From Microbacterium maritypicum (GTDB taxonomy: Bacteria; Actinomycetota; Actinomycetes; Actinomycetales; Microbacteriaceae), in NCBI RefSeq assembly GCF_008868125.1, contig NZ_WAAQ01000001.1:372001-436000 (forward strand): a stretch of 64,000 nt of DNA. Direction: 5' to 3'. The notes below the pieces were generated by a model, which did no database searches, was not told where the DNA came from, and worked only from the letters and a program-made list of their open reading frames with translations. Made by a program: the position numbers and the translations under genes. Positions 35,111 through 46,293 of this stretch are shown piece by piece (positions within the stretch are counted from its first letter, which is position 1; every line of letters starts with the position of its first letter).

Positions 35111-36841
35111 ATGGAAGCAGGCATCTTCTACGTCCTCGTCGGGTCGGTCGCCGTCGCCGCGTTCGCGCGCTGGCGCGGATGGCCGGCACCGCTGCTCGTG
35201 ACGGTCGTGGCGCTCGCCGCATCCTTCCTGCCGTTCGTGCCGGAACTCGACATCGACGGGCACCTCCTCCTCAGCCTGGTGCTGCCGCCGCTGCTGTACT
35301 CGGCGGCGCTGGACGTGTCGTTCGTCGGATTCAAACGGAGCCTGCCGCAGATCCGCCGCCTCGGCATCTGGCTGGTGCTGCTCACGGCACTCGCCGTCGG
35401 TTTCGTCGCGTGGTGGATCCTGCCCTCCCTCACCCTTCCCGGCGCGCTGCTCCTCGGTGCGATCGTGGCCCCGCCGGACGCGGTGTCCGCCGCGGCGATC
35501 GGCCGCCGACTCGGGCTACCCCGCCGCATCATGACGGTGCTCTCAGGAGAGAGCCTGATCAACGATGCGACCTCGCTCACGCTGTATCGGGTCTTCGCCG
35601 CGATCCTCGCGGGCGCCACCGTCTCCGTGCTGGGCGGCATCGGGCAGTTCCTCCTCGCGGTCGGCGTCGGCGTGGCCGTCGGCCTCGTGTTCGGCATCGT
35701 CCTGCACCAGCTGCGCATGCGCATCAGCGATCCGGTCGTGATCGGCACGTTCGGGCTCCTCGCGCCGTTCGGGGCCTACGCGATCGCCGAGCATCTGCTC
35801 GGATCGGGAGTGCTCGCCGTCGTGGCGATGGGGCTCTACGTCGGCTACAACTCGCCGCGCACCGACTACACGACGCGTCAGCAGGAGAAGCCGCTGTGGC
35901 TCTCGGCCGATCTGCTGCTGGAGAGCTTCGTGTTCGCGTACATCGGCCTCCAGTTCCCGCGCGTGCTCAGCGACCTCGGGAGTGAATCGGTCGGGCAGAT
36001 CCTGCTGCTCTCCGGGGCGGTTCTGCTCGTCGTCGTCATCGTGCGGCCCCTCTTCATCTACCCGACGAGTGCGTGGTCGAACTTCCAGGATCGCAAACGT
36101 CTCGAACGCTGGGATCGCGGTGTCGAATCCGGGGAGTTCGACAAGCGGCACCGCAGGTCCAGGCGCTGGGCGAAGTACACCGCCGACGAACTGCGCAGTC
36201 ACATCGTGCGCGAGCAGATGGCAGGGCTCCAGCTCACCTGGAAGGACAGCGCCGTCATCTCCTGGGCGGGAATGCGCGGAGTGGTGACGCTGGCGATCGC
36301 GGTGGCGGCCGCCGACCTCGCGACCCTCGACACCGAGGCCTCGCACGCGATCGTCGTGGTGGCGTTCATCGTCACGGTGGGCACGCTGCTGATCCAGGGG
36401 CTGACGCTGCCGATGCTGATCCGCAGTCTCGGCATCGCCAGCGACGTGGATGAGGAGGAGGATGAGGCAGCCCTCGCCGAGGTCCGCGCGAAGAGCCGCG
36501 AGGCCGGGAAGAAGTACCTCGCCGAGAAGCGTATCGAGTGGGAGGGCAAGTACGGCGAGGTCGATCTCAGCGTCTTCGACGCCTTCACCAAGCGCATGAC
36601 CCGGGTCGAGAGGGACACCGATGAGGCGCAGAAGGTGGAGGACGCCGCGAGCCGGCCTTCGTATGAAGACCTCGTTGCGCTGTCGAAGGGCTGGCTGCAG
36701 GTGCGTCGTGAGATCCTCCTCGCCGAGCGGGATGCGGGCAACCTCGACGAAGAGGTCATGCGCGAGCTGATCGCCGCGATGGATGCCGAGGAGCTCGCGC
36801 TCGACACCCGTGGAGCCACCCGCCAGCAGAGTCGGGCCTGA
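35111..36841 (+). CDS. Na+/H+ antiporter, CPA1 family
   Basis: A 576-residue membrane protein with about 12 spans over residues 1-440. The ion-binding region is GAIVAPPDAVSAAAI followed by LSGESLINDATSLTLYRVF, the ND motif of NhaP/NHE-like exchangers. A long hydrophilic C-terminal tail of ~130 residues, rich in Glu and Lys (RAKSREAGKKYLAEKRIEW), is probably a cytosolic regulatory helix. TACCGT sits 6 nt before ATG 35111. It exports Na+ in exchange for protons. Confidence 0.92.
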   Translation: MEAGIFYVLVGSVAVAAFARWRGWPAPLLVTVVALAASFLPFVPELDIDGHLLLSLVLPPLLYSAALDVSFVGFKRSLPQIRRLGIWLVLLTALAVGFVAWWILPSLTLPGALLLGAIVAPPDAVSAAAIGRRLGLPRRIMTVLSGESLINDATSLTLYRVFAAILAGATVSVLGGIGQFLLAVGVGVAVGLVFGIVLHQLRMRISDPVVIGTFGLLAPFGAYAIAEHLLGSGVLAVVAMGLYVGYNSPRTDYTTRQQEKPLWLSADLLLESFVFAYIGLQFPRVLSDLGSESVGQILLLSGAVLLVVVIVRPLFIYPTSAWSNFQDRKRLERWDRGVESGEFDKRHRRSRRWAKYTADELRSHIVREQMAGLQLTWKDSAVISWAGMRGVVTLAIAVAAADLATLDTEASHAIVVVAFIVTVGTLLIQGLTLPMLIRSLGIASDVDEEEDEAALAEVRAKSREAGKKYLAEKRIEWEGKYGEVDLSVFDAFTKRMTRVERDTDEAQKVEDAASRPSYEDLVALSKGWLQVRREILLAERDAGNLDEEVMRELIAAMDAEELALDTRGATRQQSRA

Positions 36842-36870
36842 ATCCCCGCACCCTTGAATCCTTGAACGGC

Positions 36871-36905
36871 AGAGCGCCTCGCCCCATGAAGGGACGAGGC
36901 GCTCT
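36871..36905. terminator. Bidirectional terminator
   Basis: A perfect 11-bp stem (36871-36881 with 36895-36905) and a 13-nt loop, between the convergent ends of the antiporter and the symporter genes. Confidence 0.8.
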
Positions 36906-36922
36906 GGCGTCGCGGGGTGAGG

Positions 36923-38347
36923 TCAGCGGGCGCTGACCGGCTCCTTGTCGGTGGACGCATCCGCCTCGGGGGCGTCGTCGTCACCGGAGTCGTCGGCGAA
37001 GGGCAGCCCCTCGCGCGGCGCGTTGTAGAGGTCTTCGTTCAGGATGCCCTCGCGCTTGGCGACGATCGTCGGGATCAGCGCCTGGCCCGCCACGTTGACC
37101 GCGGTGCGGCCCATGTCGAGGATCGGGTCGATCGCGAGCAGCAGTCCCACGCCCTCGAGCGGCAGGCCCAGGGTCGACAGCGTCAGCGTGAGCATCACCA
37201 CGGCACCGGTGGTGCCGGCGGTGGCAGCGGAGCCGACGACCGAGACGATCACGATCAGCAGGTACTGCACGAAGTTCAGCTCGATGCCGAAGAACTGCGC
37301 GACGAAGATCGCGGCGATGGCCGGGTAGATCGCGGCGCAGCCGTCCATCTTGGTGGTGGCGCCCAGAGGCACGGCGAACGACGCGTAGGAGCGGGGCACG
37401 CCGAGGTTGCGCTCGGTGACGCGCTCGGTGAGGGGCAGCGTTCCGATCGAGGAGCGGCTGACGAAGGCCAGCTGCACCGCGGGCCACACGCCCGAGAAGT
37501 ACTGCTTGATCGACAGGCCGTGGGTGCGCACCAGGATCGGGTAGACCACGAACAGCACGAGCGCGAGCCCGATGTAGACCGCCGCGGCGAACCAGCCGAG
37601 GGAGGCCAGCTTCTCCCAGCCGTACTTGATCACGGCCGAGCCGATGAGGCCGAACGTGCCGAGCGGGGCGATGCGGATGATCCACCACAGCACGCGCTGG
37701 ATGACCTTGAGCAGCGACTCGGTGAAGACGAGGAACGGCTCGGCCTTCTTGCCGGCCTTGAGCGCGGCGATGCCGACGACGGCGGCGACCACGATCACCT
37801 GCAGGATGTTGAAGCCGACGCTCGACGAGAAGGTCCCCTCGGCAGCACCGGGCGAGGTGTTGACGGTGAGGCCGAGGAAGTTCTGCGGGATGAGGCCCAG
37901 CAGGAAGTTCCACCAGGTGCCCACGGTGTACGGGTCACCGGGCTCGAGGCCTTCGCCGGCGCGGTTGCCGGGCTGGATCACGAGGCCGAGGACGATGCCG
38001 ATGATGACGGCGATGAACGCGGTGATCGCGAACCACAGGATCGTCTGGCCGGCGAGGCGCGCGGCGTTCTGCACACGGCGCAGGTTCGAGATGCTGGCGA
38101 CGATGGCCGTGAAGATCAGCGGCACGACGGCGGCGCGCAGCAGCGTCACGTACGAGTTGCCGATGGTGTCGAGCGTGGCCGACAGCCCTGTCGGGTTCTC
38201 GGCGGTGGCGCCGAGCTGGCGGCCGATCAGACCGGCGGCGATGCCGAGGACGAGGGCTGCGAGGATCTGGAAGCCGAACGAGGTCAGCAGCTTCCGGACC
38301 GGCCCGCGGGTGTCAGGCGCCTTCTGGGCGCGTGCGGTGGTGCTCAT
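36923..38347 (-). CDS. Dicarboxylate/amino acid:cation symporter (DAACS)
   Basis: A 474-residue transporter with eight to ten hydrophobic segments. Family signatures are the serine-rich RSSIGTLPLT, the VPLGATTKMDGCA segment and a terminal IDPILDMGRTAVNVAGQ, which matches the DMxRT motif where Asp/Arg contact the substrate. It carries glutamate, aspartate or C4-dicarboxylates with Na+ or H+. The C-terminal tail is acidic (DDSGDDDAPEADAS). It is monocistronic. Confidence 0.93.
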   Translation of the reverse strand: MSTTARAQKAPDTRGPVRKLLTSFGFQILAALVLGIAAGLIGRQLGATAENPTGLSATLDTIGNSYVTLLRAAVVPLIFTAIVASISNLRRVQNAARLAGQTILWFAITAFIAVIIGIVLGLVIQPGNRAGEGLEPGDPYTVGTWWNFLLGLIPQNFLGLTVNTSPGAAEGTFSSSVGFNILQVIVVAAVVGIAALKAGKKAEPFLVFTESLLKVIQRVLWWIIRIAPLGTFGLIGSAVIKYGWEKLASLGWFAAAVYIGLALVLFVVYPILVRTHGLSIKQYFSGVWPAVQLAFVSRSSIGTLPLTERVTERNLGVPRSYASFAVPLGATTKMDGCAAIYPAIAAIFVAQFFGIELNFVQYLLIVIVSVVGSAATAGTTGAVVMLTLTLSTLGLPLEGVGLLLAIDPILDMGRTAVNVAGQALIPTIVAKREGILNEDLYNAPREGLPFADDSGDDDAPEADASTDKEPVSAR

Positions 38348-38491
38348 GAGGTGGGGACTCCAGAATCGCGGCGCGCCGAGTACGCGCCATGTGGCCCAAC
38401 GCTATGGCTGCCTGAGAATTCCCTGGGTGGATATGACGAAGGATGACGCGCGAGCCGGGATCCGTTCGGTGGGGCCGGCGGGGGTTCCCCG

Positions 38492-38728
38492 TCAGCGCGG
38501 CGCGAGCACCAGCAGGTCGCCGACCTCGCACTCGAGCGCCTCGCAGATCGCCCGCAAGGTCGAGTAGCGGATGGCGCGGGCCCGGTCGTTCTTCAGCACC
38601 GACAGATTCACGATGCTCACCCCCACCGCGGCGCTCAGCTCCGTGAGCGTCATGCCCCGCTCGGCGAGCAGCTCGTCGAGTCGGCAGTGGATGCCGGTGA
38701 ACTCGTCGTCGCTCTCGGCCGGGGTCAT
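38492..38728 (-). CDS. XRE-family helix-turn-helix regulator (YozG-like)
   Basis: A 78-residue protein almost entirely made of one Cro/C1 helix-turn-helix: RLDELLAERGMTLTELSAAV, then GVSIVNLSVLKNDRARAI and a final ICEALECEVGDLLVL. It is the last of three overlapping genes on the - strand after two DUF2975 membrane proteins. ATG 38728 overlaps the previous stop (4 nt). In other bacteria DUF2975 and YozG-like regulators are found as a pair. It may bind the TTATCG-rich array upstream of the operon. Confidence 0.88.
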   Translation of the reverse strand: MTPAESDDEFTGIHCRLDELLAERGMTLTELSAAVGVSIVNLSVLKNDRARAIRYSTLRAICEALECEVGDLLVLAPR

Positions 38729-39372
38729 ACCAGTCCTTCCGTTTCCTTCTCGAGCGCGAGCTTCTCGTTCTGCAGCCGGATGCCGCGGCGGAACGCCACC
38801 GCGATCAGGCCCACCGTCACCCCGGTGGCGAAGATCGGCGCGACGCTCCAGAACTCGATCGGATGCACCGGTTCCCCGTCGCCGATGCCGAGAGCGGAGG
38901 TGACGCCGTTGCGGCCCATCGTCTCGAGCATCACGATCAGGATCGGAGCGCCGACGAGCGTCCAGCCGATCACATCGAAGGCTCGCGCGTTCGGACGGAC
39001 GAAGAAGCGTCCGCGCAGGAAGTTCCAGGCGACCAGCGTCACCGCCGCGATGACCGCGACGGCCGCGAGAGCCCACAGCGCGATGGCGGCGATGATGGCC
39101 GTGACCGAGGCCGCGTTCACCCCGTCGGCGATGACCATCGCCTCGTCCGCGAACCCCTCGATCGAGATGGCGCCGGAGTCGGTCGTGGCGGAGATCGGCT
39201 GCTGGTCGATGGGGACCGTCCAGGCGATCCCCGTTTCGCGGAAGGTGCCGGCGACGCGCAGGATCGTGGCGAATGCGACGGTGACGAGCGCCGCAGCCGC
39301 GTAGAGGATCACGGTTATGGCGTCCGCGGTCTCGGAGCGGGTGGCCGGGGAAGTCGTCTTCGTCATGGTCAT
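38725..39372 (-). CDS. DUF2975 membrane protein (second copy)
   Basis: A 215-residue protein with four predicted membrane segments (about residues 18-40, 85-110, 135-155 and 175-195) and an extracytoplasmic loop after the first. It is paralogous to the gene upstream; both end in TEGLV after a charged stretch, suggesting duplication. ATG 39372 overlaps the upstream stop by 1 nt (TGATG); ATG 39366 is an alternative. Function is unknown. Confidence 0.82.
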   Translation of the reverse strand: MTMTKTTSPATRSETADAITVILYAAAALVTVAFATILRVAGTFRETGIAWTVPIDQQPISATTDSGAISIEGFADEAMVIADGVNAASVTAIIAAIALWALAAVAVIAAVTLVAWNFLRGRFFVRPNARAFDVIGWTLVGAPILIVMLETMGRNGVTSALGIGDGEPVHPIEFWSVAPIFATGVTVGLIAVAFRRGIRLQNEKLALEKETEGLV

Positions 39373-39989
39373 CAGACCAATCCTTCCGTCTCGCGCTGCA
39401 GTCGATCGCCGATCACGAACGTGGTGCCGATGACCGAGATGATGAACGCGGCCAGGATGAAGGTGAACGGCTCGATGCTGATCACCGCATTGTCGACAGC
39501 GTTCTCGGTGACCGCGGAGACGGCGGCGTTGGCCAGCATGTTGTCGAAGAACCGCACGGCCGCGAAGCCGAGCAGGCCGACGATGCCGGCGACCATCACG
39601 AGTCGCGTGTTGCGTCGGCTGAACACCGTGCCGCTCAGGATGCTGCGCGCCAGCAGCATCAGGCATCCGATCACGACGATGATCGCGACGATCTGGGCGA
39701 GCTGTCCGATGACGCCCGCGCCGATCGCGATCCCCGGCAGGGTCGGGGCGGTGAGGATCGCCCTGTCCAGTTCGAGGGTGATGTTCGCACCACCTGCGCC
39801 GAGCGGAGCCTCGATCGGCTGATCCATGAACTCGACCATCACCGGGATCATCGTGCCGCTGAGCAGGGTGACGATGCGGATGATCGAGAAGACCGTGATG
39901 TACGCCGCGATCGCCACGCCGGCGATGCAGAAGGCGATGAGTGCAGCGGCGTCGCCGCGGGACAGCGTGCCCTGTTTCGTCGAGGTCAT
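39372..39989 (-). CDS. DUF2975 membrane protein (first copy)
   Basis: A 205-residue protein with about four membrane spans: near residues 15-42, 95-115, 130-150 and 175-195. ATG 39989 is preceded by AAGGAG. It is the first gene of a three-gene operon ending in the XRE regulator. It lacks enzymatic motifs. Because the promoter is embedded in an operator array, expression is probably tightly controlled by the operon's own regulator (inference). Confidence 0.83.
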   Translation of the reverse strand: MTSTKQGTLSRGDAAALIAFCIAGVAIAAYITVFSIIRIVTLLSGTMIPVMVEFMDQPIEAPLGAGGANITLELDRAILTAPTLPGIAIGAGVIGQLAQIVAIIVVIGCLMLLARSILSGTVFSRRNTRLVMVAGIVGLLGFAAVRFFDNMLANAAVSAVTENAVDNAVISIEPFTFILAAFIISVIGTTFVIGDRLQRETEGLV

Positions 39990-39997
39990 GATCGCTC

Positions 39998-40058
39998 CTT
40001 ATCGATGATCGTTGTTAGCGATAAACGATAAGATAACGACAATCGATAAGCTCGTCAA
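39998..40058 (-). promoter_or_regulatory. Promoter and operator array of the DUF2975/XRE operon
   Basis: On the - strand TTGACG (40058-40053), 17 nt and TATCTT (40035-40030) make a strong promoter. CTTATCGAT at 39998-40006 and its exact complement ATCGATAAG at 40042-40050 bracket it, and further TATCG/CGATA units lie between (40018-40030). This is a dense, repeated operator, most likely for the XRE protein. Confidence 0.72.
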
Positions 40059-40104
40059 TCCCCGTCGCTTTCGACACCTCGTCACACCGCCTGCCATAGC
40101 CCCG

Positions 40105-40136
40105 GTATGCCCACGGCGAACACGGGCATACGTGCC
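40105..40136. promoter_or_regulatory. Palindromic operator-like sites upstream of clpC
   Basis: GTATGCCC (40105-40112) pairs with GGGCATAC (40124-40131) around 11 nt, and GGGCA-TACG-TGCCC overlaps it (40124-40137). They fall where the -35 of a promoter with -10 TACTCT (40149-40154) would be. A heat-shock or ClgR-type activator could bind here; the family is not identified. Confidence 0.45.
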
Positions 40137-40207
40137 CGATGTGGTGGTTACTCTCGATGTACAAGCGCTTCACGCGTCTTCGCCCCGTGCGAATAAGGAG
40201 TCACAGC

Positions 40208-42742
<2,535 letters not shown>

Positions 42743-42760
42743 CCTCGGTTGAATCATGAG

Positions 42761-42797
42761 AAGGGGCGGATGCTGCGGCATCCGCCCCTTTCCTGTG
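42761..42797 (+). terminator. clpC terminator
   Basis: A perfect 13-bp stem (42761-42773 with 42778-42790) with a TGCG loop and a T-rich tail (TTTCCTGT) on the + strand. Confidence 0.88.
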
Positions 42798-42840
42798 TCC
42801 GGCACAGGCGCCACCGGGTCACGGGTTCTAGGCTTGTGAT

Positions 42841-43341
42841 GTGAGCGAGTACATCGTCCGGCCGGCGCGCAGCGCCGACATCGTCGGCATCCGTGACCTG
42901 CTGCAGCCGCTCGTGGAGCAGCGCATCCTGCTCGGCAAAGACCTGGCGGTGCTGTACGGCGCCGTGCAGGAGTTCGTCGTCGCGGAGGCCGACGGGGTGC
43001 TGATCGGATGCGGCGCCCTGCACGTGTTCTGGGAAGACCTCGGCGAGGTGCGCACCCTCCTGGTGCGCGACGACTGGCTGCACCACGGCGTCGGACGTGC
43101 GATCGTCGACCGCCTGGAGGAGAACGCCGCGACGCTCGGGCTGACCCGCCTGTTCTGTCTCACCTTCGAGGTCGACTTCTTCGGGCGCCGGGGCTACACG
43201 CCGATCGGCGAGCAGGTGGTCGACTCCGACGTGTACTCGCAGCTGCTGCGCAGCGGTGACGCGGGTGTCGAGGAGTTCCTCGACCTCGCCCACGTCAAGC
43301 CGAACACGCTCGGCAACACCCGCATGCTGAAGGTGCTCTGA
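42841..43341 (+). CDS. Amino-acid N-acetyltransferase (ArgA-like GNAT)
   Basis: A 166-residue GNAT protein. It starts IVRPARSADIVGIRDLLQPL, has the substrate loop around DLAVLYGAVQEFVVAE and the acetyl-CoA loop RDDWLHHGVGRAIVDRLEE, and ends with an FCLTFEVDFFGRRGYTPI segment typical of short N-acetylglutamate synthases. It probably makes N-acetylglutamate, the first step of arginine synthesis. GTG 42841 has TAGGCT exactly 6 nt upstream and no Shine-Dalgarno. Confidence 0.87.
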   Translation: MSEYIVRPARSADIVGIRDLLQPLVEQRILLGKDLAVLYGAVQEFVVAEADGVLIGCGALHVFWEDLGEVRTLLVRDDWLHHGVGRAIVDRLEENAATLGLTRLFCLTFEVDFFGRRGYTPIGEQVVDSDVYSQLLRSGDAGVEEFLDLAHVKPNTLGNTRMLKVL

Positions 43342-43406
43342 CTCCGCCTCCGCCCGTGCCGTGGGGCCTCCCAGGCTGAGAGCGGAGGATCGCTTAGCCT
43401 GGAGTC

Positions 43407-44057
43407 ATGCCCCGTCGCTCCGCCGCCGTCTACCGTCGTCGGCGACTGGTCGTGATCGGAGGGCTCGTCCTGGCCGTCGCGGCCATCGGCATCGGCGCCT
43501 GGCTCCTGATCGCGCGCCCGTGGGCCGCCGCCGACACGGCATCGCCCGCGCCGGCGACGCCGTCGATGTCGCCCTCGCCGTCTGCCGATCCGTCCGCCGG
43601 GGGAGAGTCGCCCGCTCCAGAACCCTCAGCTGCGCAGACCCCGGCGATCGTGGCCTGCGAGGCGGCCGACATCGAGGTCACGGCAGTCACCGACTCCGAC
43701 ACGTACGCGGCCGGGGTGCTGCCGAAGCTCTCGATCTCGCTGACGAACAAGGGCGCCAAAGACTGCACGATCGATGTGGGGTCGACGACCCAGGTCTTCA
43801 CGATCTCCAGCGGCGCCGATGTCTGGTGGCGTTCGACCGACTGCCAGGAGAACCCGAGCAGCATGATCGCCACGCTCACGGCGGGCACCACGGTCACGAG
43901 CAAAGACCCCGTCACCTGGGATCGCACTCGGTCGAGCGTCGAGACGTGCGCGCAGGAGAATCGACAGCGGGCACCGGGCGGAGGAGCTTCGTACCACGTG
44001 GAGGTTTCGATCGGCGGGTTCACGAGCCCTTCGAGCGCGCAGATCCTGCTCTACTGA
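43407..44057 (+). CDS. Membrane-anchored exported protein, Pro/Ser-rich linker
   Basis: A 216-residue protein: basic N-terminus (PRRSAAVYRRRRL), one membrane segment at about 15-37, a 45-residue Ala/Pro/Ser linker, then an extracytoplasmic beta-rich domain (residues ~85-216) with three to four Cys (VACEAADIEV, KDCTIDVGS, STDCQENPS, VETCAQENR). The domain resembles DUF4232-type actinobacterial exported domains but I am not certain. TAGCCT lies 6 nt before ATG 43407. Confidence 0.78.
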   Translation: MPRRSAAVYRRRRLVVIGGLVLAVAAIGIGAWLLIARPWAAADTASPAPATPSMSPSPSADPSAGGESPAPEPSAAQTPAIVACEAADIEVTAVTDSDTYAAGVLPKLSISLTNKGAKDCTIDVGSTTQVFTISSGADVWWRSTDCQENPSSMIATLTAGTTVTSKDPVTWDRTRSSVETCAQENRQRAPGGGASYHVEVSIGGFTSPSSAQILLY

Positions 44058-44396
44058 GGCCCGCTGAGTTTCGAAGCGAACTCAGAAGACGCTCTTCGAA
44101 AATCGTCGCAAGTCGGGGCTGTTGCTACGAAATCGGGCGATGTTTGCCGCCGTCGGTACGCGGTGCTGACAACAGTGACTCTTTGGGATACCATAGAAGC
44201 GACTCTCCGCATCTGCGGCACCAAGCCATCCCCAGTGGCGTCGAACTACAGCGTCCCCAGCGCTTCGACACCGCCGCTCGAGAGTCCGAGGGCCCTCTCG
44301 AGTACCCCAGTCCCCAATGTGGGACTCGAGAGGGCCCCAATCGTCTCCACGGCCGAATCGGCGCTTCGCGCTTCGTGCCGTGAATAAGCTGGACAC
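44058..44396. other. Intergenic region with long CTCGAGAG hairpin
   Basis: 339 bp without a convincing gene. It holds a perfect 14-bp inverted repeat (44290-44303 with 44324-44337, 20-nt loop). Since a third copy of the CTCGAGAG unit lies at 44276-44283, alternative pairings are possible. The last ~15 bp are the promoter of the next gene (TAAGCT, 6 nt, ATG). The hairpin may be the terminator of the preceding gene or a regulatory structure. Confidence 0.5.
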
Positions 44397-44807
44397 ATGG
44401 CAGCGAAGAAGGCGAAGGCCGCGAAGAACAAGCCCGCACCCGAGGACTTCCGTTCGGATGCCCTGGCGCAGGCCCTGGAGAAGCAGGACGTCGCTGCGGT
44501 CGCTCTCGCCCTCCGCCACGGCACCACGGTCGTGCCGCTGATCAAGCCCGGCGCACGCGACAACCCGCTCGACAGCGGCGAGGTGTGGACCTACCGCGAC
44601 CCGAAGACCGGCGACCTCGCGCTGCTGCTGTTCAGCGACGCGAAGAACAAGCCGGCCAACCTGCCCCCTGGCGTCGGCATCTACGGTGCCGACTGGCTGC
44701 GCAAGTTCCTCGCCGCACACCCGATCACGACGGTGTTCCTCGACATCGCCGGCCCTCACCCCATGCAGGCGGACCCTGCCGAGCTGCTCAAGGCGCTCGA
44801 CGCCTGA
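44397..44807 (+). CDS. SseB-like small protein
   Basis: A 136-residue cytosolic protein. After a Lys/Ala-rich head (AAKKAKAAKNKPAPED) the body resembles the SseB N-terminal domain: LAQALEKQDVAAVALALRH, then GDLALLLFSDAKNKPANLP and a closing helix. Function is uncertain. It starts at ATG 44397 with TAAGCT 6 nt upstream, so a leaderless message is likely. It converges on radA with an 18-bp gap. Confidence 0.72.
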   Translation: MAAKKAKAAKNKPAPEDFRSDALAQALEKQDVAAVALALRHGTTVVPLIKPGARDNPLDSGEVWTYRDPKTGDLALLLFSDAKNKPANLPPGVGIYGADWLRKFLAAHPITTVFLDIAGPHPMQADPAELLKALDA

Positions 44808-44825
44808 GAGCCCCGACGGTTCCCG

Positions 44826-46193
44826 TCAGAACGGCGGGATGTCGCGATCGGAGCGGCGTGACGTGTTGCGTGCTCGCACATCGCCGAGCGCGGCGCGGAG
44901 TGTCTTCGAACGGTCGTCGACCACCTGCTCGTATCCCAGGCGTGCGGCCTCGGACCGTCGCTGCGCCGCCTGGGTGACCGGACGGATCTCGCCGGCGAGG
45001 CTCAGCTCGCCCACGGCGGCGACCGTGCGCGGGACCGAGATCTGCTGGATGGACCCTGCCACGGCGATCGCGATCGCGAGGTCGGCCGCCGGCTCGGTGA
45101 AGCGCACGCCACCGACCGTCGACACGTAGACGTCGAGACTGCCGGTGGGCACACCTGCGCGACGCTCGAGGATCGCCAGCACCATCGCCACCCGCGAGGA
45201 GTCGAGGCCGTGCACGATGCGGCGGGGGTTGGGGGCGTTGCTGGGCACCGTGAGCGCCTGCACCTCGACCGGAAGAGCACGCCGGCCTTCGAGCGAGATC
45301 GCGACGCAGGTGCCCGGCTCGGTGGCTCCCTGCGAGAGGAAGAGCCCCGAAGGGTCGGGCACCTCGGCGATGCCATCTCCGGTCATCTCGAAGCAGCCGA
45401 CCTCGTCGGTCGGCCCGAAGCGGTTCTTGAGGGCGCGGATGAAGCGCAGGGACGTCTGCCTGTCGCCTTCGAAGTGGCACACGACGTCGACGAGGTGCTC
45501 GAGCACCCTGGGGCCTGCGACCTGTCCGTCTTTCGTGACGTGGCCGACGATGATGATCGGCAGGTCGCGGTCTTTCGCGATGCGGATCAGCGTCGCCGCG
45601 ACCTCGCGCACCTGGCTCGGCTGCCCGGCAGCACCGTCGATCAACGACGATGAGACCGTCTGCACCGAGTCGACGATCACGAGCTGCGGCTTCACCTCGT
45701 CGATGTGACCGAGGATCGTCGCCAGGTCGGTCTCACTCGCCAGATAGAGCTCGTCGTGCAGCGCGCCCGTGCGCTCGGCACGCAGTCGCACCTGGCCGGG
45801 AGACTCCTCGGCGCTCGCGTAGAGCACACGGCGTCCGCCGCGAGCGGCCTGCGCTGCGACCTCGAGGAGGAGAGTCGACTTGCCGACGCCGGGTTCGCCG
45901 CTGAGCAGGATCGCCGCGCCCGGCACGATGCCCCCGCCGAGCACACGGTCGAACTCGCCGACGCCACTCGAGCGCCGAGGAGCATCCTGCGTCGTGATCT
46001 GGGTGATGGGCCGTGCGGCACGATCGGCCGTCGGTGCGACCGGGCCGACCCGTCGGAGGATGCCGGTCTGCGCCGCCTGTTCCTGGACGGTTCCCCACTG
46101 CTGGCACTCGCCGCAGCGCCCGACCCACTTCGCGGTCGTCCACCCGCATTCCGTGCACACGTACGCGGGTGGAGCGGGTTTCCGGGTGGCCAT
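44826..46193 (-). CDS. radA: DNA repair protein RadA
   Basis: A 455-residue RecA-like ATPase. A four-cysteine zinc finger (Cys13, 16, 27, 30) starts the protein, Walker A GEPGVGKST is near residue 100, the RadA-specific KNRFG motif (ALKNRFGPTDEVG) is near 255, and a Lon-type C-terminal domain includes DLAIAIAVAGS. It helps process recombination intermediates and branch migration. TAGCCT lies 6 nt before ATG 46193, so the mRNA is probably leaderless. Confidence 0.96.
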   Translation of the reverse strand: MATRKPAPPAYVCTECGWTTAKWVGRCGECQQWGTVQEQAAQTGILRRVGPVAPTADRAARPITQITTQDAPRRSSGVGEFDRVLGGGIVPGAAILLSGEPGVGKSTLLLEVAAQAARGGRRVLYASAEESPGQVRLRAERTGALHDELYLASETDLATILGHIDEVKPQLVIVDSVQTVSSSLIDGAAGQPSQVREVAATLIRIAKDRDLPIIIVGHVTKDGQVAGPRVLEHLVDVVCHFEGDRQTSLRFIRALKNRFGPTDEVGCFEMTGDGIAEVPDPSGLFLSQGATEPGTCVAISLEGRRALPVEVQALTVPSNAPNPRRIVHGLDSSRVAMVLAILERRAGVPTGSLDVYVSTVGGVRFTEPAADLAIAIAVAGSIQQISVPRTVAAVGELSLAGEIRPVTQAAQRRSEAARLGYEQVVDDRSKTLRAALGDVRARNTSRRSDRDIPPF

Positions 46194-46293
46194 GCCCCCA
46201 GGCTATCGCCGGGATCAGACATCCCTATCGGCCAGGTGTTTATTCACGGCCCATCCTCTCTGCAAACTCGCAGTCTCGCGGGATACTGGGTTC

